Shown: in pieces, positions 45,525-53,980 of the stretch
How positions within the stretch are numbered: position 1 is the first letter of the stretch
Layout: each line of letters starts with the position of its first letter
From: Sphingobium lignivorans
Lineage (GTDB): Bacteria; Pseudomonadota; Alphaproteobacteria; Sphingomonadales; Sphingomonadaceae
DNA: 64,000 nucleotides
Direction: 5' to 3'
Assembly: GCF_014203955.1 (NCBI RefSeq)
Contig: NZ_JACHKA010000001.1
Span: 4,066,001-4,130,000 of the forward strand
Notes under the pieces: model-generated
Told to the model about the DNA's origin: nothing
Seen by the model: only the letters and a program-made list of their open reading frames with translations
Databases searched by the model: none
Translations under genes and position numbers: made by a program

Positions 45525-46137
45525 TCGCAAGCTCATCCATATAGTCGACGATGAAGAGTCCATCCGGAAGTCCACCGGCTTCCTGCTGCGAACCTCCGGC
45601 TATTCCGTGGAAACCTGGGCCTCCGGCACCGCTTTCATCAAGGAAGTGCGGCAAGCGGAGCATGGCTGCGTGCTGCTCGACATCCGCATGCCCGGGATGG
45701 ATGGGCTGGAGGTGCAGCAGGCCCTCGCCGACATGGGCGTGACCATGCCTGTGGTCATCATGACCGGCCATGGCGATATCCCGATTGCCGTCCGCGCCAT
45801 GAAGGCCGGCGCCGTCGATCTGCTGGAAAAGCCCTTCGAGAAATCAGCACTGCTTCGCGCCATCGAGGAAGGGTTCGCACGCATGGCGGCGGCAGACAGC
45901 GCCAGCAGCAGCGCGCGCGATGCCGAGGTGCGGCTCGCCGCCCTCACGCCCCGGGAACAGGACGTCCTGACCGGCCTTGCGAAGGGACTGCCCAACAAGA
46001 CGATAGCCTATGACCTCGGCATTTCGCCCCGCACGGTCGAAGTGCATCGCGCCAACCTGATGGTGAAGCTCGAGGTGCGCAGTCTCTCGGACGCCTTGCG
46101 CATCGCCTTCGCCGCCGGCCTTGGCCTGGACAGCTAG
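45517..46137 (+). CDS. fixJ: response regulator FixJ
   Basis: 206 aa. The receiver domain has phosphoacceptor Asp55 ([13 protein letters not shown]) and EKPFEK lysine. A LuxR-type helix-turn-helix is at about 140-200 ([40 protein letters not shown]). Partner of FixL; in other alphaproteobacteria it activates fixK/fnr-like genes that in turn control cco genes. It overlaps the end of fixL by 8 bp, with GGAGG upstream. No fixK gene lies in this window. Confidence 0.95.
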   Translation: MADRKLIHIVDDEESIRKSTGFLLRTSGYSVETWASGTAFIKEVRQAEHGCVLLDIRMPGMDGLEVQQALADMGVTMPVVIMTGHGDIPIAVRAMKAGAVDLLEKPFEKSALLRAIEEGFARMAAADSASSSARDAEVRLAALTPREQDVLTGLAKGLPNKTIAYDLGISPRTVEVHRANLMVKLEVRSLSDALRIAFAAGLGLDS

Positions 46138-46216
46138 ACAGCGCGGAACGCCGGACGACGAGGACTGTGCGGAGAGGCAATGAGCCTCCCGTTTCAAAAC
46201 GGAGCGGCGCGATGCT

Positions 46217-46969
46217 TTACGGAAAGCGGTGATCTAAAAAGACCCGCCGATAAGAATGTTGCCGCAGACTTCCTCCAAGCAGGCCGAAGCCGACAATCAT
46301 CATTGTCCAGGTGGAAGATTCGGGAACAACACTTACCTTCACCAGTGAAGCTTGAATGTTCGTCAGGCCATAAGAGCCCTGCAAATAGGTGGTCGAGTTG
46401 ATGAAACCGAATGATCCCCACTGCCCGTCGAACAGATCCAGTGGCGGCAGTTTATCAATCAGATCATTGTCACGAGCTGTCCCGGTAAAATCAAACTTCC
46501 CGAGAGAAAACGCAAGATTGATCGGGCCGAAACCTAGCTCGACAGGAATGGGCTCTCCGGTCACTCCATGGGTGCCTGAGATGCTGAAGCTGTCTACGTG
46601 CGGAAGAGAGGGCGACACATAGTGGTCGTTCCAAATCTGAATATTGCTGTAGTCACTGAACAGATTTTCCGCGCTGAACGAGAACGCACCAGCCTGATAA
46701 TGAGCGCTAACGAGATAGCCGCCGTAGATGTTCACCGAAGGGTCTGCATCAAAGGTTGGTGACACAGAATAGCGATCAGTATCGAACTTGGCGATCATTG
46801 AGAAGGAATCGCCCACACCGATTGCCGAAGGTATATCCACCGGCTCGAAATAGCGATCCACACTCGAATAGGAACTGATCGTACCGGAAAATGTCAGCTT
46901 ATAGATGTCAGCCGAGGCGGGCTTGGCGACGAGCAGTCCAACCAACAGAAGTCCTGACCCAATCCGCAT
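46217..46969 (-). CDS. PEP-CTERM-like exported protein
   Basis: 250 aa with a signal peptide (MRIGSGLLLVGLLVAKPASA) and a beta-rich body of Ser/Tyr/Asp repeats. The C-terminal sorting tail VPESSTWTMMIVGFGLLGG is followed by a basic RQHSYRR. This is the sphingomonad PEP-CTERM form (usually VPEPxxWxMMIxGFG...RRR) with Ser in place of the second Pro. Such proteins are exported and processed by exosortase, probably during exopolysaccharide secretion. No exosortase gene is nearby. GC content is visibly lower than in flanking genes, and a 12-residue tail follows the basic cluster. Function of the body unknown. Confidence 0.8.
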   Translation of the reverse strand: MRIGSGLLLVGLLVAKPASADIYKLTFSGTISSYSSVDRYFEPVDIPSAIGVGDSFSMIAKFDTDRYSVSPTFDADPSVNIYGGYLVSAHYQAGAFSFSAENLFSDYSNIQIWNDHYVSPSLPHVDSFSISGTHGVTGEPIPVELGFGPINLAFSLGKFDFTGTARDNDLIDKLPPLDLFDGQWGSFGFINSTTYLQGSYGLTNIQASLVKVSVVPESSTWTMMIVGFGLLGGSLRQHSYRRVFLDHRFP

Positions 46970-47242
46970 CTCATCTCCCCCACGGCGTGTTGCAGAATCC
47001 TAACCGTAGGATAATTGGCGGTCAACCAAGCGGGATCGACCGCTTAATGCTTATAAGTGCTTCCGAAGTCCTAAAACAGGCCATGCGAGATCATCTTGGA
47101 CAGACGGATCGTGTAAACCGGGCTGGGCCAGGAGCAACATGTACGCGCTGCCCGGCCGGCACTGCTGCCGCGCTAAGGAGCATTACGTAGCGACGGGAGG
47201 CATCCCGCCTGCCATGGAACGGGAAATGATAATTCTCGGGAC

Positions 47243-47659
47243 ATGATAATGGAGTCCGCTTCGGTCTCCGCCGCAAGACATCAGATGCTGCTTCTCGAAG
47301 ACGATCCCGGCGTTCGCCGGTCGATGCAACTCGTCTTCCAGGGGCAGGGCTATGATGTACGTGCCTTTGCGAGTGGCGAGGCGCTGCTTGGCGACGCGAG
47401 AGCCGTGCAGGCCGCCTGCCTGATTGCGGATTATGCCCTTGCCGGCAAGGACGGCATCTCCGTGCTTTCCAGTCTGCGCAGCGCCGGCTGGCAAGGCCCT
47501 GCCCTGCTGGTGAGCGCCTTCGCCACGCCGGACCTCGAGCGGCGCGCGCGACAGGCCGGCTTCGCCGAAATATTCGAAAAGCCCGTGAAGCTGCACCTGC
47601 TGGTGGATGCGCTCGAACGGGCGAGAGTTGGCCAGCAGGCTCCGGACATCCCCTGCTAG
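47243..47659 (+). CDS. stand-alone receiver-domain protein
   Basis: 138 aa, a single CheY-like receiver: acidic pair LLLEDDPGVR, acceptor Asp in LIADYALAGKDG, switch Ser in LLVSAFA, and Lys in FEKPVK. No output domain remains after it. Most similar in style to receivers of FixJ-type regulators (RSMQLVFQGQGYDVRAFASGEALL), so it could be a phosphate sink or competitor for FixL, 1.1 kb away; this is inference. ATG 47243 or ATG 47249 may be the start; neither has a strong ribosome site. Confidence 0.8.
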   Translation: MIMESASVSAARHQMLLLEDDPGVRRSMQLVFQGQGYDVRAFASGEALLGDARAVQAACLIADYALAGKDGISVLSSLRSAGWQGPALLVSAFATPDLERRARQAGFAEIFEKPVKLHLLVDALERARVGQQAPDIPC

Positions 47660-47713
47660 CGGTTCGCGCGGGCTTGAACGGCGCCGTCCCTGCCCGGCTT
47701 GATCTTTCTCCCG

Positions 47714-48829
47714 CTACCAGTGGCTTCCGGCGGCCACCGCTTCCTCTTCCTGCGGCAGCGTCGGGCGCCCCAGAGCGGCATTGCGGTGAGGGAAGCGGCC
47801 AAAGCGCGCGATGATGTCCCGATGCGCCTTGGCGAACTCCAGATTGAGTTCGAAGCCGGGCCGGCTGAACAATTCGACCGACCGGTCCTGATCCGCCAGA
47901 TCCTCGCTGTGCATGAACGGCATGTAGAAGAAGGGTCGCGCCGCCTCCACGAAGGCCTCGTCGAAACCGCGCTGCAGGGCCGCACGCGCGATCTCGCGCG
48001 CGAGCGGGTCGGTCGCGAAGGCCCGCGCCTCGCCGCGGAACATGTTGCGCGGGAACTGGTCGAAGAGCACCAGCGCGGCGAGTGCCGTATCCGCATCGGC
48101 GAGGAAGTCTGCCGCCGGCCTGTCCCGCTGGGCTTCCCAGAGCGCGCGGAAGAGATGCAGGCAGCGGGCATCCTCTTCCTCGGTCGCGTTGAACCAGCCG
48201 TCCGGGCCGATCTCGTTCAGCCAGTAATTGAGGACCGCCGCCACCCAGCCGGGATCGACCGGGACCCTCTCTGTCCCGCGCTCGGGGAACCGGTCCTGCA
48301 CACGCAGCGGCAGTCCATCGATGCTGCGCGTGCGGGTGGAAATGCGTTCGAGCCGCTCCGGCGTCTCATTCTGCTCGTGATAGCGGGCAAGCGTGGTGCG
48401 CTCCTTCTCGAAGCGCATGAACGGCACGCCCCAGCCGCAACTCTCCTGCACGCTCTCGACGGAAATGAGGAAGATCTGCCGGGTGCCCGGCAGGATCGCG
48501 AACCTCCGCGAGACCATGTCCCACTCATCGTCCTGCGGCAAGATGGCGCGCCCGCGCCCGTAGAGCCGCAGGATGAGCGGCGGCTGGTCGAACGCGCAGA
48601 ACATGACGGTGATGCGCCCGTCCGCCGCAAGATGCGCCTGCGTCTCGTTGCCCGATCCGCCCACGTCGAGATAGCCGACGAGGTTCGGCCCCAGCACGCG
48701 AAAGCTGTCCATCCCCTTGGGGCTGAGATTGATCCGCGCATCCGCCGCCGCAGTCGCCACAAAGAAGACCGGCTGCTTCTCGATGAAAGCGCGCTGTTCG
48801 TCGGTGATGGCGGTGAAGAAGTCGGACAT
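47714..48829 (-). CDS. PPOX-like / DUF924 fusion protein
   Basis: 371 aa in one continuous frame with two unrelated families. Residues about 1-180 are a pyridoxamine-5'-phosphate-oxidase-like FMN domain (QPVFFVATAAADARINLSPKG, GSGNETQAHLAADGRITVMFCAF, LRLYGRGRAI, ESCGWGVPF). Residues about 195-371 are DUF924 (WLNEIGPDGWFNATEEED, LAALVLFDQFPRNMFRGEARAFATD, MPFMHSEDLADQ). Each family is usually a separate protein of about this domain size. PPOX relatives bind FMN or F420 and handle small reactive substrates; DUF924 has no known function. ATG 48829 has GAGAG upstream. Confidence 0.88.
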   Translation of the reverse strand: MSDFFTAITDEQRAFIEKQPVFFVATAAADARINLSPKGMDSFRVLGPNLVGYLDVGGSGNETQAHLAADGRITVMFCAFDQPPLILRLYGRGRAILPQDDEWDMVSRRFAILPGTRQIFLISVESVQESCGWGVPFMRFEKERTTLARYHEQNETPERLERISTRTRSIDGLPLRVQDRFPERGTERVPVDPGWVAAVLNYWLNEIGPDGWFNATEEEDARCLHLFRALWEAQRDRPAADFLADADTALAALVLFDQFPRNMFRGEARAFATDPLAREIARAALQRGFDEAFVEAARPFFYMPFMHSEDLADQDRSVELFSRPGFELNLEFAKAHRDIIARFGRFPHRNAALGRPTLPQEEEAVAAGSHW

Positions 48830-48983
48830 AAGCTCTCGGTCTTTGCATCTCGGGCTGCGCACCCTGGCGCGCATGGAGCACACGCGCCGCTTGTGCACAT
48901 CGCTTCAGATTCTATCGCGCCCGGCCGGCGCTAGCCAGTCAATCTCACGGACCACACAGCCTCTGGCGGCAATCATGCGTCCG

Positions 48984-49220
48984 TCATGTCGCCGCGTCCC
49001 GATCGCTCCCGGGCCCCTCATCCTCGGCCAGCAGAGCCCGGGCGTCCTCTAGATCCTCCGCCAGCACCATCAGCCGCGCCTGGACGGCAAGCGGCGCGCC
49101 TTCGGCAATGTTCATGCCGGTGTCGAAGCAGAAAGCCGGGATGCCCGCCGCTTCCAGCCGGCCACGCACGATCTGGGCAAGCATCGGATCGGCGTAGCGC
49201 TGCAATTCGACAAGGCTCAC
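48984..49220 (-). CDS. DUF2007 small protein
   Basis: 78 aa. VELQRYADPMLAQIVRGRLEAAGIPAFCFD and QARLMVLAEDLEDARALLAE are the two halves of the DUF2007 ferredoxin-like fold, annotated as putative signal-transducing protein without experimental support. It lies 10 bp after tldD on the same strand and is probably co-transcribed. Confidence 0.85.
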   Translation of the reverse strand: MSLVELQRYADPMLAQIVRGRLEAAGIPAFCFDTGMNIAEGAPLAVQARLMVLAEDLEDARALLAEDEGPGSDRDAAT

Positions 49221-49230
49221 CGTCGGCGCC

Positions 49231-50673
49231 TCACGCGGCCGTGCCGCCCACCGTCAGCCCTTCGAGCAGCAGGGTCGGCTGGCCCACGCCGGCCGGCACG
49301 CCCTGCCCGTTCTTGCCGCACATGCCGATGCCTTCGTCGAGGGCCAGATCGTTGCCGATGCCGATGATGCGATTGAGCGCGGTCGGGCCGTCGCCGATCA
49401 GCGTCGCGCCCTTGATGGGATCACCGAGCTTGCCGTTCTCGACCTTGTAGGCCTCCGTGCAGGAGAAGACGAACTTGCCCGAGACGATGTCCACCTGCCC
49501 GCCACCGAAGCTCTTGGCGAAGATGCCGCTCTTCACACGCGAGAGCAGCTCTTCGGGATCGTCGTTTCCGGCCCGGGCGAAGGTGTTGGTCATGCGGGGC
49601 ATGGGTGCATGGGCATAGCTTTCGCGCCGGCCATTGCCGGTGGGCGCGACGCCCATCAGCCGCGCGTTGAGCCTGTCCTGCATATAGCCGCGCAGGATGC
49701 CGTCCTCGATGAGCACGGTTTCCTGTGTCGGCGTTCCCTCGTCATCGATGCTGAGCGAGCCGCGACGGGCCTGGATGGAACCATCGTCCACCACTGTCAC
49801 GCCCGGCGCGGCGACGCGCTGGCCGATCCGGCCGGAGAAGGCCGACGTGCCCTTGCGATTGAAATCGCCCTCAAGGCCATGGCCCACCGCCTCATGCAGC
49901 ATGACACCGGGCCAGCCGGGCCCGAGCAGCACGGTCATCTCGCCCACCGGCGCATTCACCGAGCGCAGATTAACCTGCGCCTGGGCCAGCGCCTCGTCGA
50001 TCGCGCGCTGCCAGGTCGCTTCCTCGAACAGGTCGTCATAGAGATAGCGCCCGCCAAGGCCGAAATAGCCGGTTTCCCGCCGGCCATTCTCTTCCATGAT
50101 GATCGAGACGTTGAGACGCACCAGCGGGCGCACATCGGTCGCGACGAAGCCGTCAGCCCGGACGATCTCGACGACGGACCAGCTGCCCGCGAGCGCGGCG
50201 GAAACCTGCACGACGCGCGGATCGCGCGCGCGCGCCGCCGCGTCGATCTTCGCCATGAGGTCCACCTTCTTCGCGAAAGGCACGAGGTCGAGCGGATTGG
50301 CGTCCGTGTAGAGATGGCGGTTGGTCCGCTGGGGCGGCGGCGCCATGCCCTGCCGCGCGGGATCGAGCAGCTTCAGCGTCTCGGCCGCGCGACGAATGGC
50401 GGGCTCACTGATGTCGTTGGCATGGGCAAAGCCGGTCATCTCGCCGGTCACGCCGCGCAGGCCGAAGCCCGCGTCCGTGGAATAATCCGCCGTCTTCAGC
50501 CGCCCATCGTCGAAGCCGAAGCTCTCGCTGGCCATATATTGGAGGTAGAGCTCGCCATCCTCGCAGCCCTTGAGTGCCTCGGCGGTGAGGCGGCGGGCGC
50601 CTTCCGGGTCCAGCGCGCCATCGCGATAGAGGAAGGCGCGCACATCGGTGATCTGGGAAGCAGAGTCTGTCAT
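49231..50673 (-). CDS. tldD: metalloprotease TldD
   Basis: 480 aa of the TldD/PmbA family. The zinc motif is HEAVGHGLEGD and the C-terminal GNGRRESYAHAPMPRMTNTF region is present. With TldE (PmbA) it degrades unfolded peptides and matures modified peptides. No tldE/pmbA is adjacent. Start ATG 50673; the upstream in-frame extension crosses the divergent promoter. Confidence 0.96.
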   Translation of the reverse strand: MTDSASQITDVRAFLYRDGALDPEGARRLTAEALKGCEDGELYLQYMASESFGFDDGRLKTADYSTDAGFGLRGVTGEMTGFAHANDISEPAIRRAAETLKLLDPARQGMAPPPQRTNRHLYTDANPLDLVPFAKKVDLMAKIDAAARARDPRVVQVSAALAGSWSVVEIVRADGFVATDVRPLVRLNVSIIMEENGRRETGYFGLGGRYLYDDLFEEATWQRAIDEALAQAQVNLRSVNAPVGEMTVLLGPGWPGVMLHEAVGHGLEGDFNRKGTSAFSGRIGQRVAAPGVTVVDDGSIQARRGSLSIDDEGTPTQETVLIEDGILRGYMQDRLNARLMGVAPTGNGRRESYAHAPMPRMTNTFARAGNDDPEELLSRVKSGIFAKSFGGGQVDIVSGKFVFSCTEAYKVENGKLGDPIKGATLIGDGPTALNRIIGIGNDLALDEGIGMCGKNGQGVPAGVGQPTLLLEGLTVGGTAA

Positions 50674-50845
50674 GCGCCTGATATAGGCGCGCGAACCATG
50701 ATGGCCAATGACAAAGCCGGCAAAAGGAACCGGGGAGAGGCCGCATCTTGGAGAATGGCTCCGCATCCCTTATGTTGAAGGCGGGGGAATTGTTCGTGCT
50801 GCCATAGTCGCAACGTCCGAAGGGACATGGATCAAGACCGCTCCC

Positions 50846-51463
50846 ATGAGCTCATATTCTCGTTTTCACAGACGTCATTTCCTGAAATTCGCCGGCGGGG
50901 CTGCCGCCTCGTCCCTGCTGATGCCTTCCGCGGCGCTCGCCGCCGGGGCGGGCGACGGCTGGACGAAGCTGCTCGACCGTGCCCGGCAGGCCCTCGATCA
51001 ACATGGGGACGTCATCAAGCACCGCGACCGGCTCGTCCTGGTCGATTTCTCGCTGCCCTCGGCAACCCCGCGCATGATGCTGGTCGACCTGGCGCGCGGA
51101 CGCAGGCAGTTGTTGCGGGTGTCGCACGGGCGGGGATCGGATCCCGCGCATAGCGGCTGGCTGCGCAGCTTCAGCAACGTCTCCGGATCGAACGCCAGTT
51201 CCCGGGGTGCCTACATCACGGCGGCGACCTATCAGGGCAAGCATGGGCGCTCGCAGCGCCTCGTCGGACTGGAAGAGAGCAACAACAATGCCGAGGCGCG
51301 CGCGATCGTGATCCACGGCGCCTGGTACAGCAATGACGACGTCGCGGCGCGCCTGGGCAAGCTCGGCCGCAGCGAAGGCTGCTTCGCCGTCAGCGAGGCG
51401 CAGATCGACCCTCTGCTCGACTGGCTGGGACCGGAACGGCTGCTCTACGCTGACCGGGTATAG
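50846..51463 (+). CDS. murein L,D-transpeptidase catalytic-domain family protein
   Basis: 205 aa. A twin-arginine-like signal (HRRHFLKFAGGAAASSLL...ALAAG) is followed by a YkuD-like catalytic region: VDFSLPSATPRMMLVDLARGRR, IVIHGAWYSNDD and the nucleophile motif GRSEGCFAVSE. The family is annotated as cell-wall L,D-transpeptidase or carboxypeptidase. ATG 50846 follows no strong ribosome site, but the signal peptide starts right there. Convergent with the YkuD gene 26 bp downstream. Confidence 0.85.
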   Translation: MSSYSRFHRRHFLKFAGGAAASSLLMPSAALAAGAGDGWTKLLDRARQALDQHGDVIKHRDRLVLVDFSLPSATPRMMLVDLARGRRQLLRVSHGRGSDPAHSGWLRSFSNVSGSNASSRGAYITAATYQGKHGRSQRLVGLEESNNNAEARAIVIHGAWYSNDDVAARLGKLGRSEGCFAVSEAQIDPLLDWLGPERLLYADRV

Positions 51464-51489
51464 GGCCGACCGGGAATCGCGGCGCGGCT

Positions 51490-52689
51490 TCAGCCGGCCG
51501 CGCAGGTGCGATCGGAGAGCTGGCGCACTGCCGCCAGGCCGGCCGCGCCCAGATCGCGGCTGATGCCGGCATCGAGACCATAGATGTCGTCGAAGCTGTG
51601 CAGGCGCCCGTCGGCGTCGGCACGCGCGGTCATATAGACGACATAGACGGGAACCGGCCGGGGCAGTTTCGCCGTGATTGTCTCACGCGCCGCCACGGCT
51701 TCCTCGATGCGGGCCGGCGTCCACTCCGTGCCGGCCAGCATTCTGGCTGCGAGGTCGAACGGCCGGTCGGTGCGCACGCAGCCATGACTGAACATGCGCG
51801 TCTCCTGCCCGAACAACGTCTTGCTCGGCGTGTCGTGCAGGAAGATGGACAGCGGGTTGGGCATGTCGATCTTCATCTGACCGAGCGAATTGGTGGGCCC
51901 GGGCTGCTGGACGACATGGAGGTTCGCCCCGCTCCCCGTCCAGGTGTAGCCCCGCGCGCGCGCTGTGTCGGGCCGGTTGCGCACCAGGGCACCGACGCTT
52001 TCCCGGATGATCGATTGGGGCACTGTCCAGGTCGGATTGAAGATGATGCCCGTGGCGGTGGTGGCGAACTGCGGCGTCGGCGTCGCGCGCTTGCCGACGA
52101 TGACGCGATGCTCCGCCCCGGACTTCCCCCCGTCCATGAGGCGAACGACATATTCCGGCACATTGACGAGGAGATAGCGCTCACCCAGATCGCGCGGCAG
52201 CCAGCGCCAGCGCTCCAGATTGGCGCGGACGCGGGCACGGTCGGACCGCGCGTCAGCCGGCAGGCTCGCCAATGCCGCGCGCAGCATGCGATAATCGGCA
52301 TTGGCCGGGGCCAGCCGGTCCAGCGTGCCCGGCACGTCGCCCGCGGCCAGCGCACGGTCGAGCAGTTCCAGCACGGCGTCAGGCGTCAGATTGGCGGTTC
52401 GAAAATAAGAGAGGCGGCGCTGGGCCGCCGGCACGCGACCATTGGCGAGATCGCGGGCCAGCAGCGCGAAGCTGCGCGTCGCGGCGGTATCGAGCCCCGC
52501 CTGATCGCGCCCGGCGAGCGCGGTCCGCAATCGATCCAGCTCATAGTCGGACGGGTCAAGACCGTGCGTGCCGATCTTCTCGCCATAATCCAGCAGCCGG
52601 GCGGCTGCCTGCGCGCTCCAAGGCATGGCGGCATGGGCCGGCGGCGCAACGCACAGGAGGAAGGAAAGGGCCAGGATGAGGATGCGCAC
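51490..52689 (-). CDS. L,D-transpeptidase (YcbB/YkuD type)
   Basis: 399 aa from a GTG start at 52689 (TGGAG 8 nt upstream; the signal peptide MRILILALSFLLCVAPPAHA begins there). An N-terminal helical scaffold (about 25-165) precedes the YkuD domain (about 170-340) with the nucleophile motif FSHGCVRTDRPFDLA. It forms 3-3 cross-links or anchors proteins to peptidoglycan in the periplasm. Length and layout match the LdtD/YcbB subgroup without a recognisable peptidoglycan-binding repeat. Confidence 0.92.
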   Translation of the reverse strand: MRILILALSFLLCVAPPAHAAMPWSAQAAARLLDYGEKIGTHGLDPSDYELDRLRTALAGRDQAGLDTAATRSFALLARDLANGRVPAAQRRLSYFRTANLTPDAVLELLDRALAAGDVPGTLDRLAPANADYRMLRAALASLPADARSDRARVRANLERWRWLPRDLGERYLLVNVPEYVVRLMDGGKSGAEHRVIVGKRATPTPQFATTATGIIFNPTWTVPQSIIRESVGALVRNRPDTARARGYTWTGSGANLHVVQQPGPTNSLGQMKIDMPNPLSIFLHDTPSKTLFGQETRMFSHGCVRTDRPFDLAARMLAGTEWTPARIEEAVAARETITAKLPRPVPVYVVYMTARADADGRLHSFDDIYGLDAGISRDLGAAGLAAVRQLSDRTCAAG

Positions 52690-52831
52690 GGAGAATCTCC
52701 AGTCGTCGGGCAGCGGTTGCGCGCTGCCCTGCAGCAAGACGGACAGCGCGCGTGAACCCTGTTTCAGCCCGGACGCGCCGCGCCTGCCATGACCTGCATC
52801 AATTGGCCGCCTTTGAGACGACCCGCATTTC

Positions 52832-53062
52832 TCAGAGGCTGGCGCCCGAGGAAATGTCCGGCTTGTTCACGATGTCCGGCGTATCGGCCGGCCCGCCCTC
52901 GAGCACGAAGCGGCGATCGCAATAGCCGCAATCGACATAGCCATGCTCGTCGATTTCCAGAAAGATGCGCGGATGCCCAAGCGCGGCCGGAATGCCATCG
53001 CCGGACCCATCGCAGGCGACTCGGCGGGAATGGATGCGGATGATCTCGGGCGGGGCGTGCAT
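52832..53062 (-). CDS. CHCC zinc-finger protein (NDUFS6-like)
   Basis: 76 aa. Conserved ligands Cys, His, Cys, Cys appear in VACDG, LGHPRIFLEI and GYVDCGYCDRRFVL, the zf-CHCC pattern shared with mitochondrial complex I subunit NDUFS6. Alphaproteobacterial members are presumed respiratory accessory proteins. ATG 53062 is chosen because the domain starts directly; upstream codons are antisense to the next gene's leader. Confidence 0.88.
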   Translation of the reverse strand: MHAPPEIIRIHSRRVACDGSGDGIPAALGHPRIFLEIDEHGYVDCGYCDRRFVLEGGPADTPDIVNKPDISSGASL

Positions 53063-53204
53063 GCCCTTGCGGTTAGCATCGGCATGCGCAGGGAGCAATA
53101 TGGACCGAACCAAAATGACCGCCTCGGTCCGATGCCCTTGATCGAGCACAAGGCGCAGGGCCCGCATGCCGTGCCATCTGGCGGCAAGGCCGGGAGTGGA
53201 ACAG

Positions 53205-53864
53205 ATGAACGGGACGTCTCATTCGGGCGCAGCAACGCGAATCGCCATGATCTCGGCCATCGCCAGCGCGGCGCTGGCCATCGCTTATGCCGTGGGCCAG
53301 ATTCTTGAATGGACCGGCGCGCTGGGCTCGGCGGGAGGGCCGAACAGCAGCAGCACGCCGCTTGGCCTCGCCCTGCTGCTCACGCCGTCGCTGCTGCTCG
53401 GCTCGGCCTTCCTCATCCTCACGGCAGCCCTCCACGAGCTGGCGCCGCCCGGTCGGCGGGTCTGGAGCCGGATCGCGCTGGCCTTCGCCACCGTTTACGC
53501 GACGCTCATCAGCCTCGTCTATTTCGTCCAGCTCACCTGGGTCGCACCACGAATCGCGGCGGGCGATCTTGCGGGCATGGAGCCGTTCCTGTTTGTGCCC
53601 TATCGCAGCTTTCTCTTCGCGGTCGATCTGCTGGGCTACAGCATGATGAGCCTCGCCACGCTGTTCGGTGCCTTCGCGCTGCCGGGCGGTCGCGCCAATG
53701 GCCCGGCCAGGAGCGCGATGATCGCGAACGGCCTTCTGGTCCCTGCCCTCGCGCTCCAGATGTTCTGGCCCTGGCTGATATGGGTCGGCGCGCTCTGGGG
53801 CTTCACCTTTCCCGCCGCGATGATCCTCATCGCATGCCTGCTGCGCAGGCCTTCCCCCTCCTGA
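53205..53864 (+). CDS. unknown six-helix membrane protein
   Basis: 219 aa, about six hydrophobic segments (IAMISAIASAALAIAYAVGQI, LLLTPSLLLGSAFLILTAAL, FATVYATLISLVYFVQLTW, FLFAVDLLGYSMMSLATLFG, then two near the C-terminus). No catalytic or ligand motif that I recognise; YFVQLTWVAPRI is reminiscent of small DUF4386-like membrane proteins, a weak match. ATG 53205 has GGAG upstream; an alternative ATG is at 53166. Confidence 0.72.
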   Translation: MNGTSHSGAATRIAMISAIASAALAIAYAVGQILEWTGALGSAGGPNSSSTPLGLALLLTPSLLLGSAFLILTAALHELAPPGRRVWSRIALAFATVYATLISLVYFVQLTWVAPRIAAGDLAGMEPFLFVPYRSFLFAVDLLGYSMMSLATLFGAFALPGGRANGPARSAMIANGLLVPALALQMFWPWLIWVGALWGFTFPAAMILIACLLRRPSPS

Positions 53865-53980
53865 TCCTTTGATTCACGACGCCCCTGCGTCTATATGGTC
53901 ACTTCACCCCGCTCAGGAGCGCATCATCATGGACAAGGCACTGGACCGTCATTCGTTCGTCCTCTTGCCGCAGGTTCTCC

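Noticed and set aside
42150..45575. Very long minus-strand frame (1141 codons) extending ccoN upstream
   Set aside because: The extra N-terminal part is the antisense of fixL, with composition of a shadow frame; ccoN begins at 43829 with a ribosome site and a membrane helix.
46174..46202. Two adjacent hairpins (GAGGC/GCCTC and CCGTTT/AAACGG) between fixJ and the PEP-CTERM gene as intrinsic terminators
   Set aside because: Stems are short and no T-run follows on either strand; termination there is unproven.
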